Part shown: positions 18,630 through 28,715 of the stretch, piece after piece
Numbering within the stretch: position 1 is the stretch's first letter
How the letters are laid out: every line of letters starts with the position of its first letter
NCBI GenBank assembly: GCA_019232905.1
Contig: JAFANA010000098.1
Span: 1 to 64,000 of the forward strand
Direction: 5' to 3'
Length of the DNA stretch: 64,000 bases
From: Vulcanimicrobiota bacterium
GTDB taxonomy: Bacteria; Vulcanimicrobiota; Vulcanimicrobiia; Vulcanimicrobiales; Vulcanimicrobiaceae
The notes under the pieces: generated by a model
Databases searched by the model: none
What the model saw: the letters and a program-made list of their open reading frames with translations, nothing else
Told to the model about the DNA's origin: nothing
Translations under genes and position numbers: made by a program

Positions 18630-19972
18630 TGCGCCATCGTTTAATGAAGCCGCTGCAGTGGCTAATCCCCGGACTCGGGATCAAACGCTGGCTGCTCGTT
18701 GCAATCTTTGGCCTCTTGATTCTGCTCGACGGTGTCGATCGGTGGCTCGTTGCCGAAGGCGTGTCGCTACCGCTCAACGAGATGATCGACAACATCGTCG
18801 ACGATTATTTCTCGCCCTCGTATCTAACGTACATCTTCGTCGGCCTCGGCATCTTGTTGATGGTCGCCGGTGTCGGTCAGTGGCTTCGCTCGATCGTTCG
18901 CGCGGCATCATCGGGCGCCGGAATTCTCGATACGCTTCGCGCGCGCCGGTTGGAACAAGGCTACAACATCGTTGCCGTCGGCGGTGGTACCGGACTCTCG
19001 ACGTTGCTGCGCGGTCTCAAACGCCGCACGTGCAACTTGACCGCAATCGTCACCGTAAGCGACGACGGCGGTTCGTCGGGGAGATTGCAAAAGGAACTCG
19101 GCGTGTTGCCGCCCGGCGATATTCGCAACTGTTTGGTGGCGCTCGCCGACGATGAAGCGCTCGTGACCGATCTTTTCCGTTACCGGTTCGAAGAAGGCGA
19201 AGGCCTCACCGGACATTCATTCGGCAATCTCTTCCTCGCCGCCATGACCGGTATCACCGGCAATTTTGATAAGGCGGTGAAAGAATCGAGCCGCGTGCTC
19301 AATATCGTCGGCCGCGTCCTTCCCGCGACGCTTTCGATCGTGCGTCTATGCGCCGAGCTCGATGACGGAACAATCGTCGAGGGCGAGTCGAATATTTCCC
19401 AAGCGAACCGCCCGATCCGGCGCGTGTTTTTCGATCCGGATGTGGTCGCGCCGCTGGATGAAGCGCTCGAAGCAATCCGGAAGGCCGATGCGATCGTGCT
19501 CGGACCCGGATCACTGTTTACGTCGATTCTGCCGAACTTTTTGATCGAGCGGATCACGCAAGAAATTGCGCGCGCGCGCGGCGTGAAGATCTATGTGTGT
19601 AACGTCATGACGCAGCCGGGTGAAACCGACAACATGACGGCGGCGGATCACGTCGAGGCGCTCTTCGGCAACGCTGGTGCGCGCGTCTGCGATTACGTCG
19701 TCGTTAACGACGAACCGCCGTCGAAACTCCGTCAAACGTACGCCGAAGAGAATCAGATTCCGGTCGCACCGGATGTCGAGCGCATCGAAGCGATGGGCCT
19801 GACTGCCGTAAAAGCCGACATGATCAGCGAAATCGAGAAGGTTCGTCACGACCCGGACCGCCTGGGCGACGTAGTCTTGGGCGTGATCGATCGCGCCGTC
19901 GCGGAACGCGCGACGTTCGTGCGACCGGCGAGCTCCTACGCTAAGGCGGCGGTTGCTGCAGGGCGACGTTGA
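18626..19972 (+). CDS. yvcK: YvcK/CofD-like gluconeogenesis factor with N-terminal TM helices
   Basis: NIVAVGGGTGLSTLLRGLK, TVSDDGGSSGRLQKELGVLPPGDIRNCLVAL, GPGSLFTSILPN; two hydrophobic segments precede the domain. Confidence 0.95.
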   Translation: MMRHRLMKPLQWLIPGLGIKRWLLVAIFGLLILLDGVDRWLVAEGVSLPLNEMIDNIVDDYFSPSYLTYIFVGLGILLMVAGVGQWLRSIVRAASSGAGILDTLRARRLEQGYNIVAVGGGTGLSTLLRGLKRRTCNLTAIVTVSDDGGSSGRLQKELGVLPPGDIRNCLVALADDEALVTDLFRYRFEEGEGLTGHSFGNLFLAAMTGITGNFDKAVKESSRVLNIVGRVLPATLSIVRLCAELDDGTIVEGESNISQANRPIRRVFFDPDVVAPLDEALEAIRKADAIVLGPGSLFTSILPNFLIERITQEIARARGVKIYVCNVMTQPGETDNMTAADHVEALFGNAGARVCDYVVVNDEPPSKLRQTYAEENQIPVAPDVERIEAMGLTAVKADMISEIEKVRHDPDRLGDVVLGVIDRAVAERATFVRPASSYAKAAVAAGRR

Positions 19973-20291
19973 GCTCGAACGGTTTTCCAGGTTCCGCGTT
20001 GGAGCTCGAGTTTACGTCTTTGTAGCCTTGTGCGCGAACCACGTAGTCGATGGTGCCGCTCGGCACTTGAGCGATCGTGAAGTTTCCTTGCGCGTCGGTC
20101 GTGGCGGTAAGCACCGTGTCGATGATCACCGTCGCGTTCGCCACAGGCGCGTGGGTCGTAGCGTCGGTAACCTGGCCTTTAACGCTCGCGAATTTTGTCG
20201 CGGGTGGGAGATCGCCGTTGTCGCAAGCAGAGAGCGCAAGCGCCAGAATTCCGGCGGCGAAGAGCGACCGTGCGACGTTTCTCATACTCAT
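19941..20291 (-). CDS. carboxypeptidase-regulatory-like domain lipoprotein
   Basis: Lipobox LALSACDN; VKGQVTDATTHAPVANATVIIDTVLTATTDAQGNFTI. Confidence 0.8.
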   Translation of the reverse strand: MSMRNVARSLFAAGILALALSACDNGDLPPATKFASVKGQVTDATTHAPVANATVIIDTVLTATTDAQGNFTIAQVPSGTIDYVVRAQGYKDVNSSSNAEPGKPFELNVALQQPPP

Positions 20292-20344
20292 TGAACGTTC
20301 TAGCGCGTAGGTTCGGTCCCTCGTTACATTGAAGCGCTCAGGCC

Positions 20345-21751
20345 ATGTCGATGACAGCTCCTTCGGGCCGGGCAGCCGGGCCCACGTACTGCGAAAACGC
20401 CCTCGAAGCAATCGGTAACACCCCGCTGGTCAAACTGAACAAGGTGACTGACGGCGCGGAGTGTCTCGTACTCGCGAAGATCGAATATATGAATCCGGGC
20501 GGCAGCGTGAAAGACCGGCCTGCAATCGCGATGCTCGATCAAGCCGAGAACGCGGGACTTCTGAAGCCCGGCGGAACGATCGTCGAACCGACGAGTGGGA
20601 ACACCGGTTCCGGTCTTGCGATGGCGGCGGCAATCCGCGGCTACCGTTGCATCTTAGTAATGCCCGACAAAATGTCGAAAGAGAAAATCGATCTTCTCAA
20701 GGCATACGGAGCGGAAGTCGTCGTCACGCCGAGCAACGTTCCGGCCGATTCGGCCGAGTCGTACTACGGCGTGGCCAATCGCCTCGCATCGGAAATCCCG
20801 GGCGCATTCCAACCGAATCAATTTCACAACCACCACAATCCCGAAGCGCACTATCACACGACCGGTCCGGAAATTTGGCGTCAAACGAACGGAACGATTA
20901 CGCACTTCGTTGCCGGAATCGGAACGGGGGGCACGATCTCGGGCACCGCGCGTTATCTTAAGGATCAAAATCCGAAGATTCACGTAATCGGCGCCGATCC
21001 GGAGGGCTCGATTTACTCGGGTGACACGCCGCGGTCGTATGCCGTCGAAGGCATCGGCATGAATTATCTGCCTGAGACGGTCGACTTGAAAGTGATCGAC
21101 GAAGTCGTGCGCGTTTCCGATCGCGAGTCGTTCCTGATGGCGCGGCGTATAACGCGAGAAGAGGGTCTGCTCGTCGGTGGATCTTCGGGAACGGCCGCCG
21201 TCGCCGCCGTGAAGCTTGCGAAGACACTGCCGAAAGATGCGATCGTCGTCGTGATCTTCCCCGACTCGGGCCGCGGCTACATGTCGAAGATTTTTAACGA
21301 CGACTGGATGATTGCCAACGGCTTCCTTTCCGAAGGCAAACGCAAGTCGACGGTCGGCGACGTACTGCGCAACAAGCGACCGCTACCACCGATGATCACG
21401 GTCAAACCAAACGACACCGTGAAGACGGCACTCGATCTTCTTCGCCAATACGAAATCTCACAGATTCCCGTGGTGGCAAGCCATGAAATGGTGGGCAGCA
21501 TCAACGACGTGGGCGTGATGCAAGCGGTCTTCGATCAAGCGGATATTATTCATAAACCGGTGAGCGACGTGATGGGTCGTCCATTCCCGACGCTCGAGCA
21601 ATATTCAGAAATCGAGAAGGCGTACAAACTTCTCACGCTTGCAAACCCCGCGGTCGTCATTACGGACGAAAGCGAACCCGTCGGCGTCTTGACGCGCCAA
21701 GACATCATCAGCTTCTTGTCGAGCTCGTCAGACGGCGGGAAGGCGCACTAA
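20345..21751 (+). CDS. cbs: cystathionine beta-synthase (PLP domain plus C-terminal CBS pair)
   Basis: AIGNTPLVKLNKV, GGSVKDRPA, PTSGNTGSGLAM, GTGGTISGTARYLK, C-terminal CBS domains. Confidence 0.93.
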   Translation: MSMTAPSGRAAGPTYCENALEAIGNTPLVKLNKVTDGAECLVLAKIEYMNPGGSVKDRPAIAMLDQAENAGLLKPGGTIVEPTSGNTGSGLAMAAAIRGYRCILVMPDKMSKEKIDLLKAYGAEVVVTPSNVPADSAESYYGVANRLASEIPGAFQPNQFHNHHNPEAHYHTTGPEIWRQTNGTITHFVAGIGTGGTISGTARYLKDQNPKIHVIGADPEGSIYSGDTPRSYAVEGIGMNYLPETVDLKVIDEVVRVSDRESFLMARRITREEGLLVGGSSGTAAVAAVKLAKTLPKDAIVVVIFPDSGRGYMSKIFNDDWMIANGFLSEGKRKSTVGDVLRNKRPLPPMITVKPNDTVKTALDLLRQYEISQIPVVASHEMVGSINDVGVMQAVFDQADIIHKPVSDVMGRPFPTLEQYSEIEKAYKLLTLANPAVVITDESEPVGVLTRQDIISFLSSSSDGGKAH

Positions 21752-21754
21752 TTC

Positions 21755-22921
21755 ATGAAGTTCAGCACCAAGGCGATCCACGTTGGGCAAGAAGCCGATC
21801 CCGCGACGGGCGCCACGATCGTTCCCGTTTATCAGACGTCGACCTACACGCAAGACGCGGTCGGCGAACATAAAGGCTTTGATTATAGCCGCACGATCAA
21901 CCCGACGCGTCTCGCGCTCGAGAAACAACTCGCGTCGCTCGAAGGCGCGGACTATGGATATGCGTTCGCGAGCGGAATGGCTGCAACGGCGGCGGTGTTG
22001 AACCTGCTTTCGGCCGGCGATCATGCGGTCGTCACCGACGATCTGTACGGCGGGACCTATCGGCTCTTCTCGCGCGTGCTCGAACGGTACGGGCTCGAAT
22101 TTACCTACGTCGACATGAGTGATCTCGATGCCGTGCGTGCCGCGATCCGGCCGAACACGAAACTGTTCTGGATTGAGACGCCAACGAATCCGTTGCTGAA
22201 ACTCATTGACATCAAAGGCGTCGTCGCGCTGCGTAAACCCGGGCAAATCGTCGTCGTCGACAACACGTTTGCCTCGCCGTATTTCCAACAACCGCTTGCG
22301 CTCGGTGCCGACGTCGTCGTGCATTCGACCACCAAGTACATCGGCGGCCACTCCGATGTCGTCGGCGGCGTCGCGATTACGAACGACAAAGAGATCGCCG
22401 ACGTGATCAAGTTTCATCAGAATGCCGTCGGCGGCGTTCCGGGCCCGCACGATGCGTGGCTCACGATGCGCGGAGCAAAGACGCTCGCGCTACGGATGCG
22501 CCAGCATGCCGAGAACGCGCAGATGGTTGCCGAGTATCTCGAAGCGCATCCAGAAGTCGATCGCGTCTACTACCCGGGACTTGCATCGCATCCGCAACAT
22601 CAACTTGCGCGCGCGCAAATGAGTGGCTTCGGCGGAATGGTCTCGTTCGTTCTCAAAGGCGAACAGTCGCGCGCGCTCGACTTTGCGCACCGTTTGAAGT
22701 ATTTCAGCCTCGCCGAAAGTCTCGGCGGTGTCGAATCGCTGATCTGTCACCCCGCGCGCATGACGCACGGATCGATTCCGAAGGAAGATCGCGAGCGTCG
22801 CGGGGTAACCGACGGCTTGCTTCGCCTCTCGGTCGGCATCGAAGACGCCGAGGATCTGCTCGACGATCTCCGTTCGGCGTTAGCCGCGGTCCCGCGGGTA
22901 CTGCACGGCACTGGCGTCTGA
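21755..22921 (+). CDS. cystathionine gamma-lyase/gamma-synthase family PLP enzyme
   Basis: STKAIHVGQEADPATGATIVPVYQTSTY, HSTTKYIGGHSDVVGG, SLGGVESLICHPARMTH. Confidence 0.94.
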   Translation: MKFSTKAIHVGQEADPATGATIVPVYQTSTYTQDAVGEHKGFDYSRTINPTRLALEKQLASLEGADYGYAFASGMAATAAVLNLLSAGDHAVVTDDLYGGTYRLFSRVLERYGLEFTYVDMSDLDAVRAAIRPNTKLFWIETPTNPLLKLIDIKGVVALRKPGQIVVVDNTFASPYFQQPLALGADVVVHSTTKYIGGHSDVVGGVAITNDKEIADVIKFHQNAVGGVPGPHDAWLTMRGAKTLALRMRQHAENAQMVAEYLEAHPEVDRVYYPGLASHPQHQLARAQMSGFGGMVSFVLKGEQSRALDFAHRLKYFSLAESLGGVESLICHPARMTHGSIPKEDRERRGVTDGLLRLSVGIEDAEDLLDDLRSALAAVPRVLHGTGV

Positions 22922-23449
22922 GAGCAACTGCTTCGCGGTCGCGCTGTTCATCTCACCGACTTGCGCGGTAACGGATAGCGCGACGCCGCGCACGCCGTCG
23001 ACCCAACAATAGACATACATGGTCGCCGCTTCGAAACCCGTACCTTCAGTCATTTCGAAGTACACGGCCGGCATGCCGTTCTTCAATGAGGTGCGTTCTT
23101 TGTCGCGGATCAGCGCGTCGCCGAATGCATTGCGCAGCACTTGTTCGTACGTCGCCTCAAAGCCGTCGAGTGGGCCTTCGTACGACTGCATCTGAATCAA
23201 CATCTTCTTGGGGCGTGCCGCGTCGCCGCTGACCCACGCGGCAACGACCTGCGGGTCTTCACTCAAATCGTCGAGCGAAACCCTGTGCTGGCCGACCGGG
23301 TGATAGGAAGGCGGGGCGACGAAGTGCATCGCGTCGTCGTTATATTCTTGGAAGTTGGGCTTGGGCGTCGGCGGTGCTTCCTGCGCAAATGCGCCCAACG
23401 GCACCAAAAGCAGCGCCGCGCACAGCAATAAACTACGTCGCGTCATCAT
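22880..23449 (-). CDS. secreted hypothetical protein
   Basis: Signal peptide MMTRRSLLLCAALLLVPLGAFA; C-terminus overlaps the 3' end of the convergent gene. Confidence 0.65.
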   Translation of the reverse strand: MMTRRSLLLCAALLLVPLGAFAQEAPPTPKPNFQEYNDDAMHFVAPPSYHPVGQHRVSLDDLSEDPQVVAAWVSGDAARPKKMLIQMQSYEGPLDGFEATYEQVLRNAFGDALIRDKERTSLKNGMPAVYFEMTEGTGFEAATMYVYCWVDGVRGVALSVTAQVGEMNSATAKQLLSDASAVQYPRDRG

Positions 23450-24480
23450 TCCTCGTCGAGTACTCCGGCCAGCGCCGGCATAGAGATTTCGTACCGGTAT
23501 CCCACGTTGCGGTGATCGTCGTCGAACTCCTCGTGGCGCACCTCGAGTCCCAGTTCGCGAATGCGTTCCGCGATAATCCGCGCGCCGATGTCGAGGGCGT
23601 ACTCGTCGCGCCGCCCGCAATCTAGGTAACGCAAGCGCAGGCGGCGGAGTTCCTCGTCGTGGTGCGGCACGCGTTCGACCGGATCGAACGAGAGCCACCG
23701 TTGAAAGACCTCCCCGCGAAGCTCGCCGGTGTGCAGATCGAACGGCAGATCGAGATCGAACGCCTTGTTCGAACGTGGCGAATAGGCCGCCGCGTACCCG
23801 AGCATCTCCATTGTCACGTACTCGCTCTGCGAACGCTTGTGCTTCTTCTCGAAGAGTTCGACGAACGCCGCGATGTCAAAGTTGTGTTTCTCTAACGTTC
23901 GCTGCACATCCGGAAACGCGCGCGTATGCGCATACTGAAAGTACGAATCACCGCTGTGCGAGGCAAATGCGGCGAAGACACCGGGATACTCCAGTACCAA
24001 GTGCATCGAACCGAAACCGCCGGACGATTTTCCGAGCACCGCACGTCCGCCTTCCCGCGCGATGGTTCGATACTGCGAATCGACGAGTCCGATTACATCA
24101 CGCGTTGCGTAGGTCGCGTAGTCGCCATTTTGAGTCGAGTTCACGTACTGCGACCCGCCGAACCGCGTAAAGCCGTCAACAATGACGAGCATCGCCGGCT
24201 GCATGCGCCGCTCGCGAATGAGGCGATCGATCCACTGCACGGCGTTCGTCTCCCAGGGGCGTCCGGACACGATGCCGAGCGCGTCGCCGGTATAGCCGTG
24301 CAGCAAATAGAGTACCGGATACCGGCGCGAACCCTCCGCGTCGTAGCCCGGCGGCGTGTACACGATAACCGGCCGAGCCGAAGGATCGCCGAGCGCGTTG
24401 TCGCGTAACGCGTCGCTTTCGATCCGGTCGATGTGCAGCTCGCCGTGTAATCCCAGCAGTTGCCCGTAGGTCATCTTCAT
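23446..24480 (-). CDS. esterase D/putative esterase-like alpha/beta hydrolase
   Basis: VIVYTPPGYDAEGSRRYPVLYLLHGYTGDA, GKSSGGFGSMHLVLEYPGVF nucleophile elbow; start 24480 or 24510. Confidence 0.85.
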   Translation of the reverse strand: MKMTYGQLLGLHGELHIDRIESDALRDNALGDPSARPVIVYTPPGYDAEGSRRYPVLYLLHGYTGDALGIVSGRPWETNAVQWIDRLIRERRMQPAMLVIVDGFTRFGGSQYVNSTQNGDYATYATRDVIGLVDSQYRTIAREGGRAVLGKSSGGFGSMHLVLEYPGVFAAFASHSGDSYFQYAHTRAFPDVQRTLEKHNFDIAAFVELFEKKHKRSQSEYVTMEMLGYAAAYSPRSNKAFDLDLPFDLHTGELRGEVFQRWLSFDPVERVPHHDEELRRLRLRYLDCGRRDEYALDIGARIIAERIRELGLEVRHEEFDDDHRNVGYRYEISMPALAGVLDEE

Positions 24481-24504
24481 AAGGTGCGGTAATTGGTTGG
24501 ACCA

Positions 24505-26853
24505 ATGCATGCCTGCCTCATGCTCCTCGCGCTGCTGTGGAGCTCGTGGAAGACATCGGCGATCGCGCATGACAACGGCACGCCCGTCTTTACCGTCGAC
24601 GGAAGCCCGTTTTATGTGTATGCCGCTTCCTTCTTCTACGAGCGCACGCCGCGCGACCAGTGGCGTACCGATCTCGAATCGTATCGAGCGCTCGGCATGA
24701 ATACGATTGATCTCTACCTCATTTGGAATTGGCACGAACCCGACGCGCACACGATCGACTTCGACGGCCACACCAATCCGCGCCGTGATCTGCACGCGCT
24801 ATTTTCCATGATCCACGAACTCGGCTTCAAGGTCATCGTTCGTCCGGGACCGGTGATCCGCAACGAATGGCGTAACGGGGGTTACCCGGATTGGCTGTTG
24901 GAGCGGCCCGAATACCAGATGCCGCTGCACGATATCCTCGAGGGCCGTTACCCCGCGACCGCAACGTTGCAGAACGCGCACGCGGACGCGGCGGCCGACG
25001 AATGGATGCACAATGCGACGCATCTTCGGTATGCGTCCGCGTGGTTGCACGATGTCCTCACCGAGATCGAGCCGTGGTCGAGTGACGTGATTGCAATTGC
25101 GCTCGACGACGATCAAGGCGCGTATCTCGATAACGATACGTGGCCGGCTCCGCACTGGCACGCCTATATCGATTGGTTAAAGTCGACCGCACAGTCCGTC
25201 GTCGGAACGCGCGTGCCGCTTTTTATCAACACGTATCAGATGAAAGTGACGGCGTCGGCTCCCGTGTGGGCCTGGGGCAATTGGTATCAAAGCGACGCCT
25301 ACCGGATCGAAGACCACGACATCGCCCAGCTTGCGTTTTCCACCGCGCTGCTGCAAACGCAGCCGGATCTTCCCGTCATGACGAGCGAATTTCAAGCGGG
25401 CTGGCTGCAAGGCGCGGACGAAACCGCTCCGCGTGCGGCCGCGCCGGAAAATACGACGCTCGCACTGCACGAGATGCTACAATTCGGAGCGCACGGCGTC
25501 GTCAATTTTCCGGTTCAAGATACCTTGAATCCCGCCGGCTATGAAGCGCCGTGGGCCAATTGGTTTTACGCGTGGGACGCGGCGCTAACGTTACAAGGCT
25601 CGCCGTCACGACGGTTCGTGCCCACCGCGGCATTCGGCCAGCTGATTAAACGGTACGGACCATTGTTAGCAACGTTGACACCGACGACCGATCTCGCGAT
25701 CGCGTGGTTAGGAAGTGCATACGATCCGTCGGTGATGACGAACGACCGTTTCGCAGCGCTCGCCGACGCGACGATCGCGCAACAGCAACGATGCCGTGCC
25801 CTAGCGCTTACGTGCCGGTTCGTCGATCTCCGTTACGCGTCGCATGATCAACTGCGCGGAATTCGCGCGCTCGTTCTTCCGAACATCGGCCCTTTAGCAT
25901 TCGAACCGTGCACGGCGGCGGTCTTGAACTCGCTTCGCAGTAAGATGGCAATCGGCTCGACCGTTGATGCCGTTCGACGGTACGTACGCTCAAGCACCGG
26001 CGGTATCCGAGACGCTGCGCTGCTGGTAACGCCCGAAGGCCAACCGGCTGTACTCGACGTTTTCAATCCAGGCACATCGCCGCGGCAGATAACGAAAACC
26101 ACGCTGTCATTCGATGGACGCTCGTTCACGGTCCCTGCAATGATTATTCGACCGGGCAGTGCAGTCGATATTCCATTTGGTCACGCATTCGAATCGGCCA
26201 TATTCCGGACTGCATCAAACGACGTCCCGATCACTTCGAAAGCATTTCTGAATAACGCACGCGGTTTTCAACCCGTTCCGCCGGGGACGGCTCGTGCGTA
26301 TGCCGACGACGTCTATCGCGACGGCAGCAAAACGTTCGTGCTCGACAACGGACTCGTCCGAGTCATCGTCTCGGCCGATGCAGGCGCGCGCGCATTTGTG
26401 TTCGAGGATCTGAAGACGCAACACAATCTGTTCACGACGATCGGCGCGCTGCGCGACGACGTCGCATCGCCGCAGCCGATGTCGCCGCGCGACTACATCG
26501 GCAAATACACGCACCCATTTCCGGCCGGCACATTCAATCGCAGCTACCAATGTGCGGTAGAACACCATCCGCCGCTTGCTTCGCTACTCTGCGCGTACGA
26601 CGCGCCCGACTTGGCAGCGACTCCGGTACACTTCGAAAAGGAATTTACACTCGCACCGAACGCGACGTCATTTACCGTGCGCCTTGGTGCGAGCGCCGAT
26701 GCAGCATCGATCTCCGCCGTACTGCCCGCACCATCGCAAGCCAAGCCGTACGATTTGTTCAGCTTCACGTACCCCGCAGGGCAGCCACGATGGGCCACGT
26801 TCTCGCTACAAGGACCCCCGACCGTCAGCGCGAATCCGGGCGGGTCACCCTAG
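24505..26853 (+). CDS. GH35-like secreted beta-galactosidase
   Basis: FTVDGSPFYVYAASFFYERTPRDQWRTDLESYRALGMNTIDLYLIWNWHEP... VIVRPGPVIRNEWRNGGYPDWL. Confidence 0.85.
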   Translation: MHACLMLLALLWSSWKTSAIAHDNGTPVFTVDGSPFYVYAASFFYERTPRDQWRTDLESYRALGMNTIDLYLIWNWHEPDAHTIDFDGHTNPRRDLHALFSMIHELGFKVIVRPGPVIRNEWRNGGYPDWLLERPEYQMPLHDILEGRYPATATLQNAHADAAADEWMHNATHLRYASAWLHDVLTEIEPWSSDVIAIALDDDQGAYLDNDTWPAPHWHAYIDWLKSTAQSVVGTRVPLFINTYQMKVTASAPVWAWGNWYQSDAYRIEDHDIAQLAFSTALLQTQPDLPVMTSEFQAGWLQGADETAPRAAAPENTTLALHEMLQFGAHGVVNFPVQDTLNPAGYEAPWANWFYAWDAALTLQGSPSRRFVPTAAFGQLIKRYGPLLATLTPTTDLAIAWLGSAYDPSVMTNDRFAALADATIAQQQRCRALALTCRFVDLRYASHDQLRGIRALVLPNIGPLAFEPCTAAVLNSLRSKMAIGSTVDAVRRYVRSSTGGIRDAALLVTPEGQPAVLDVFNPGTSPRQITKTTLSFDGRSFTVPAMIIRPGSAVDIPFGHAFESAIFRTASNDVPITSKAFLNNARGFQPVPPGTARAYADDVYRDGSKTFVLDNGLVRVIVSADAGARAFVFEDLKTQHNLFTTIGALRDDVASPQPMSPRDYIGKYTHPFPAGTFNRSYQCAVEHHPPLASLLCAYDAPDLAATPVHFEKEFTLAPNATSFTVRLGASADAASISAVLPAPSQAKPYDLFSFTYPAGQPRWATFSLQGPPTVSANPGGSP

Positions 26854-26863
26854 GGTGCCGTGT

Positions 26864-26947
26864 GGGGAAGTGGCGGAACGGCAGACGCAGCCGCCTCAAA
26901 AGCGGCCGGGGCAACTCGTGTGGGTTCAAATCCCACCTTCCCCACCA
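26864..26947 (+). tRNA. tRNA-Leu(CAA), CCA encoded
   Basis: GGGGAAGTGGCGGAA start, anticodon loop CTCAAAA, T-arm GTGGGTTCAAATCCCAC, CTTCCCCACCA end. Confidence 0.95.
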
Positions 26948-27057
26948 AGAACTCGCCCGTACTTACGGCGTTTCTCGTTTCACTGCGCTAGCACCGTGTT
27001 AACGAAGACGATTCGCGGCTATAAACGGATTGAGCTAAACGGGATAGCCACGAGTGT

Positions 27058-27084
27058 GGGGCCGGACTGTCCGCGTCCGGCCCC
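27058..27084 (-). terminator. strong GC hairpin downstream of the Kelch gene
   Basis: ggggccggac/gtccggcccc perfect 10-bp stem with 7-nt loop; no U-tract. Confidence 0.5.
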
Positions 27085-27098
27085 CGCTCTGAACTCGA

Positions 27099-28715
27099 TT
27101 ATGGCGTGAAGGCTTCGAGCGTATTGAGATACGTGGCGTCGTAGCCTCCGACCACATAAAGCGTGTTGTTGATGACTCCGGAAGCCGCACCGTAGCGCGT
27201 CGTCGGCATCGATGGTGCGGTCGTCCACGTATCGGTTGATGGATCGTAGACCTGGACGATATTCAGATTTCCAGTCGCTGTATTTCCACCAACCACATAT
27301 ATCTTTCCGTTGATCGTCTCCGCGACGGCTAAGTAGGTCGCAGTGGGCATAGGCGTTTTAGTAGACCACGTGTCGGTTGCCGGGTTGTAAGCCTCCACCG
27401 TATTCAGATACGTTGCTACGCTCCCGGACTGAGCTCCGCCAATTGCATAGAGAATGCCGTTCGCGACTGCGACGGCAAGACCCGAACGTGCGGTTGGCAT
27501 CGAGGTCTTGGCCGACCATGAGTCCGTCGCGGTGTCGTACGCTTCCACTTGAGCATGATCGGTGTAGCTGTAACCGCCAACGACGTAAAGGACCCCGTTC
27601 ACAACACCGACTGCCGCGGCGTCGCGATGAATTGGAGATGGCGCTAGCGTTGTCCAGCTATCACTGCCCGGATCATAGCGTTCGAGCGCACTGAAACAGC
27701 CTGCAAAATCACAACCTTCAACCGCATAGAGATAGCCGTTTGCAACTCCCACGTTCAGAAAATACCGAGGTGTGGGCATCGGAGATTTAGTGACCCACGT
27801 GTTGGTTGCCGGATTGTAAGCGACAAGAGCATTATCGACGCCGCTCGAACTCAGGCCCCCGACCGCGTATAAAACACCATTTATTGCGCCGCCACCCAAG
27901 AAAGCTGTGGCTTGGGGTAAGGACGACAGAGTCGTCCAAGCTTGGAAACACGGTGTCACGCCGGCGGTGCCACTCAGACCGCCGGTGTAGTTCGAACCGC
28001 CGCCTCCCATTGCGCCGGCAGTCACGAATGACTTGTCGTTCTCGGGAGTTCCCGCACGATCGGAGTTCTTGTACTGGCTTGCATTGTTGTCGTCGACGGG
28101 CTTGACTCCGAGTTGCGTATAGTCGCTATTGAACTGCGAGTATACGGCTGCACTCCAAGCCCAATTCAACTTCAAGCCGTTTTGTTGCGTAGTAGTGAAC
28201 GACGCGGTCCAAGTGACGTTCTGAATTCCACCGGGAAGAGCCGTCGTGACGGGAAATCCCACAGCACCCACGAGCACGTTCCCGCCGATCGACGAGGGGA
28301 CGGTCTCGCTCCAACCGCCGCCGTCATAAGCAACGCTGGCAGTTGTTGGGGATGGGTTGAACGTTACCGCGAAATTTGGGACCGTTACTGTATATGGCGT
28401 GCCACCCGCGGTAAAGGATACGGTAGCATTGTTCATGTTCACCGTAACCGGCGCGCTTGCTAAGCCCTGCGCCTTAATTACGCTAGTTAGCCAGATCGTG
28501 TCCCCACTTTCAATTGCGTTGCCGTTGAAATTTGCGCTGTTTGATAACGTACAAGACGAGGTGGCGGACATGGGTCTAGTAGCGTGCAGAGCATTCGATG
28601 CTGTGCTCGTCGCCGGCACGGTACCGTGACCTGAGCACGCTGCGAGCATGACAATGGTAAGCGCCGCCAACATTCGTCGGGCTGACGACGAAGTATACCT
28701 GTAGCGAAGATCCAT
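27099..28715 (-). CDS. Kelch-repeat lipoprotein
   Basis: Lipobox VMLAACSG; at least five repeats such as AVANGILYAIGG..., VEAYNPATDTWSTKTPMPT. Confidence 0.88.
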   Translation of the reverse strand: MDLRYRYTSSSARRMLAALTIVMLAACSGHGTVPATSTASNALHATRPMSATSSCTLSNSANFNGNAIESGDTIWLTSVIKAQGLASAPVTVNMNNATVSFTAGGTPYTVTVPNFAVTFNPSPTTASVAYDGGGWSETVPSSIGGNVLVGAVGFPVTTALPGGIQNVTWTASFTTTQQNGLKLNWAWSAAVYSQFNSDYTQLGVKPVDDNNASQYKNSDRAGTPENDKSFVTAGAMGGGGSNYTGGLSGTAGVTPCFQAWTTLSSLPQATAFLGGGAINGVLYAVGGLSSSGVDNALVAYNPATNTWVTKSPMPTPRYFLNVGVANGYLYAVEGCDFAGCFSALERYDPGSDSWTTLAPSPIHRDAAAVGVVNGVLYVVGGYSYTDHAQVEAYDTATDSWSAKTSMPTARSGLAVAVANGILYAIGGAQSGSVATYLNTVEAYNPATDTWSTKTPMPTATYLAVAETINGKIYVVGGNTATGNLNIVQVYDPSTDTWTTAPSMPTTRYGAASGVINNTLYVVGGYDATYLNTLEAFTP

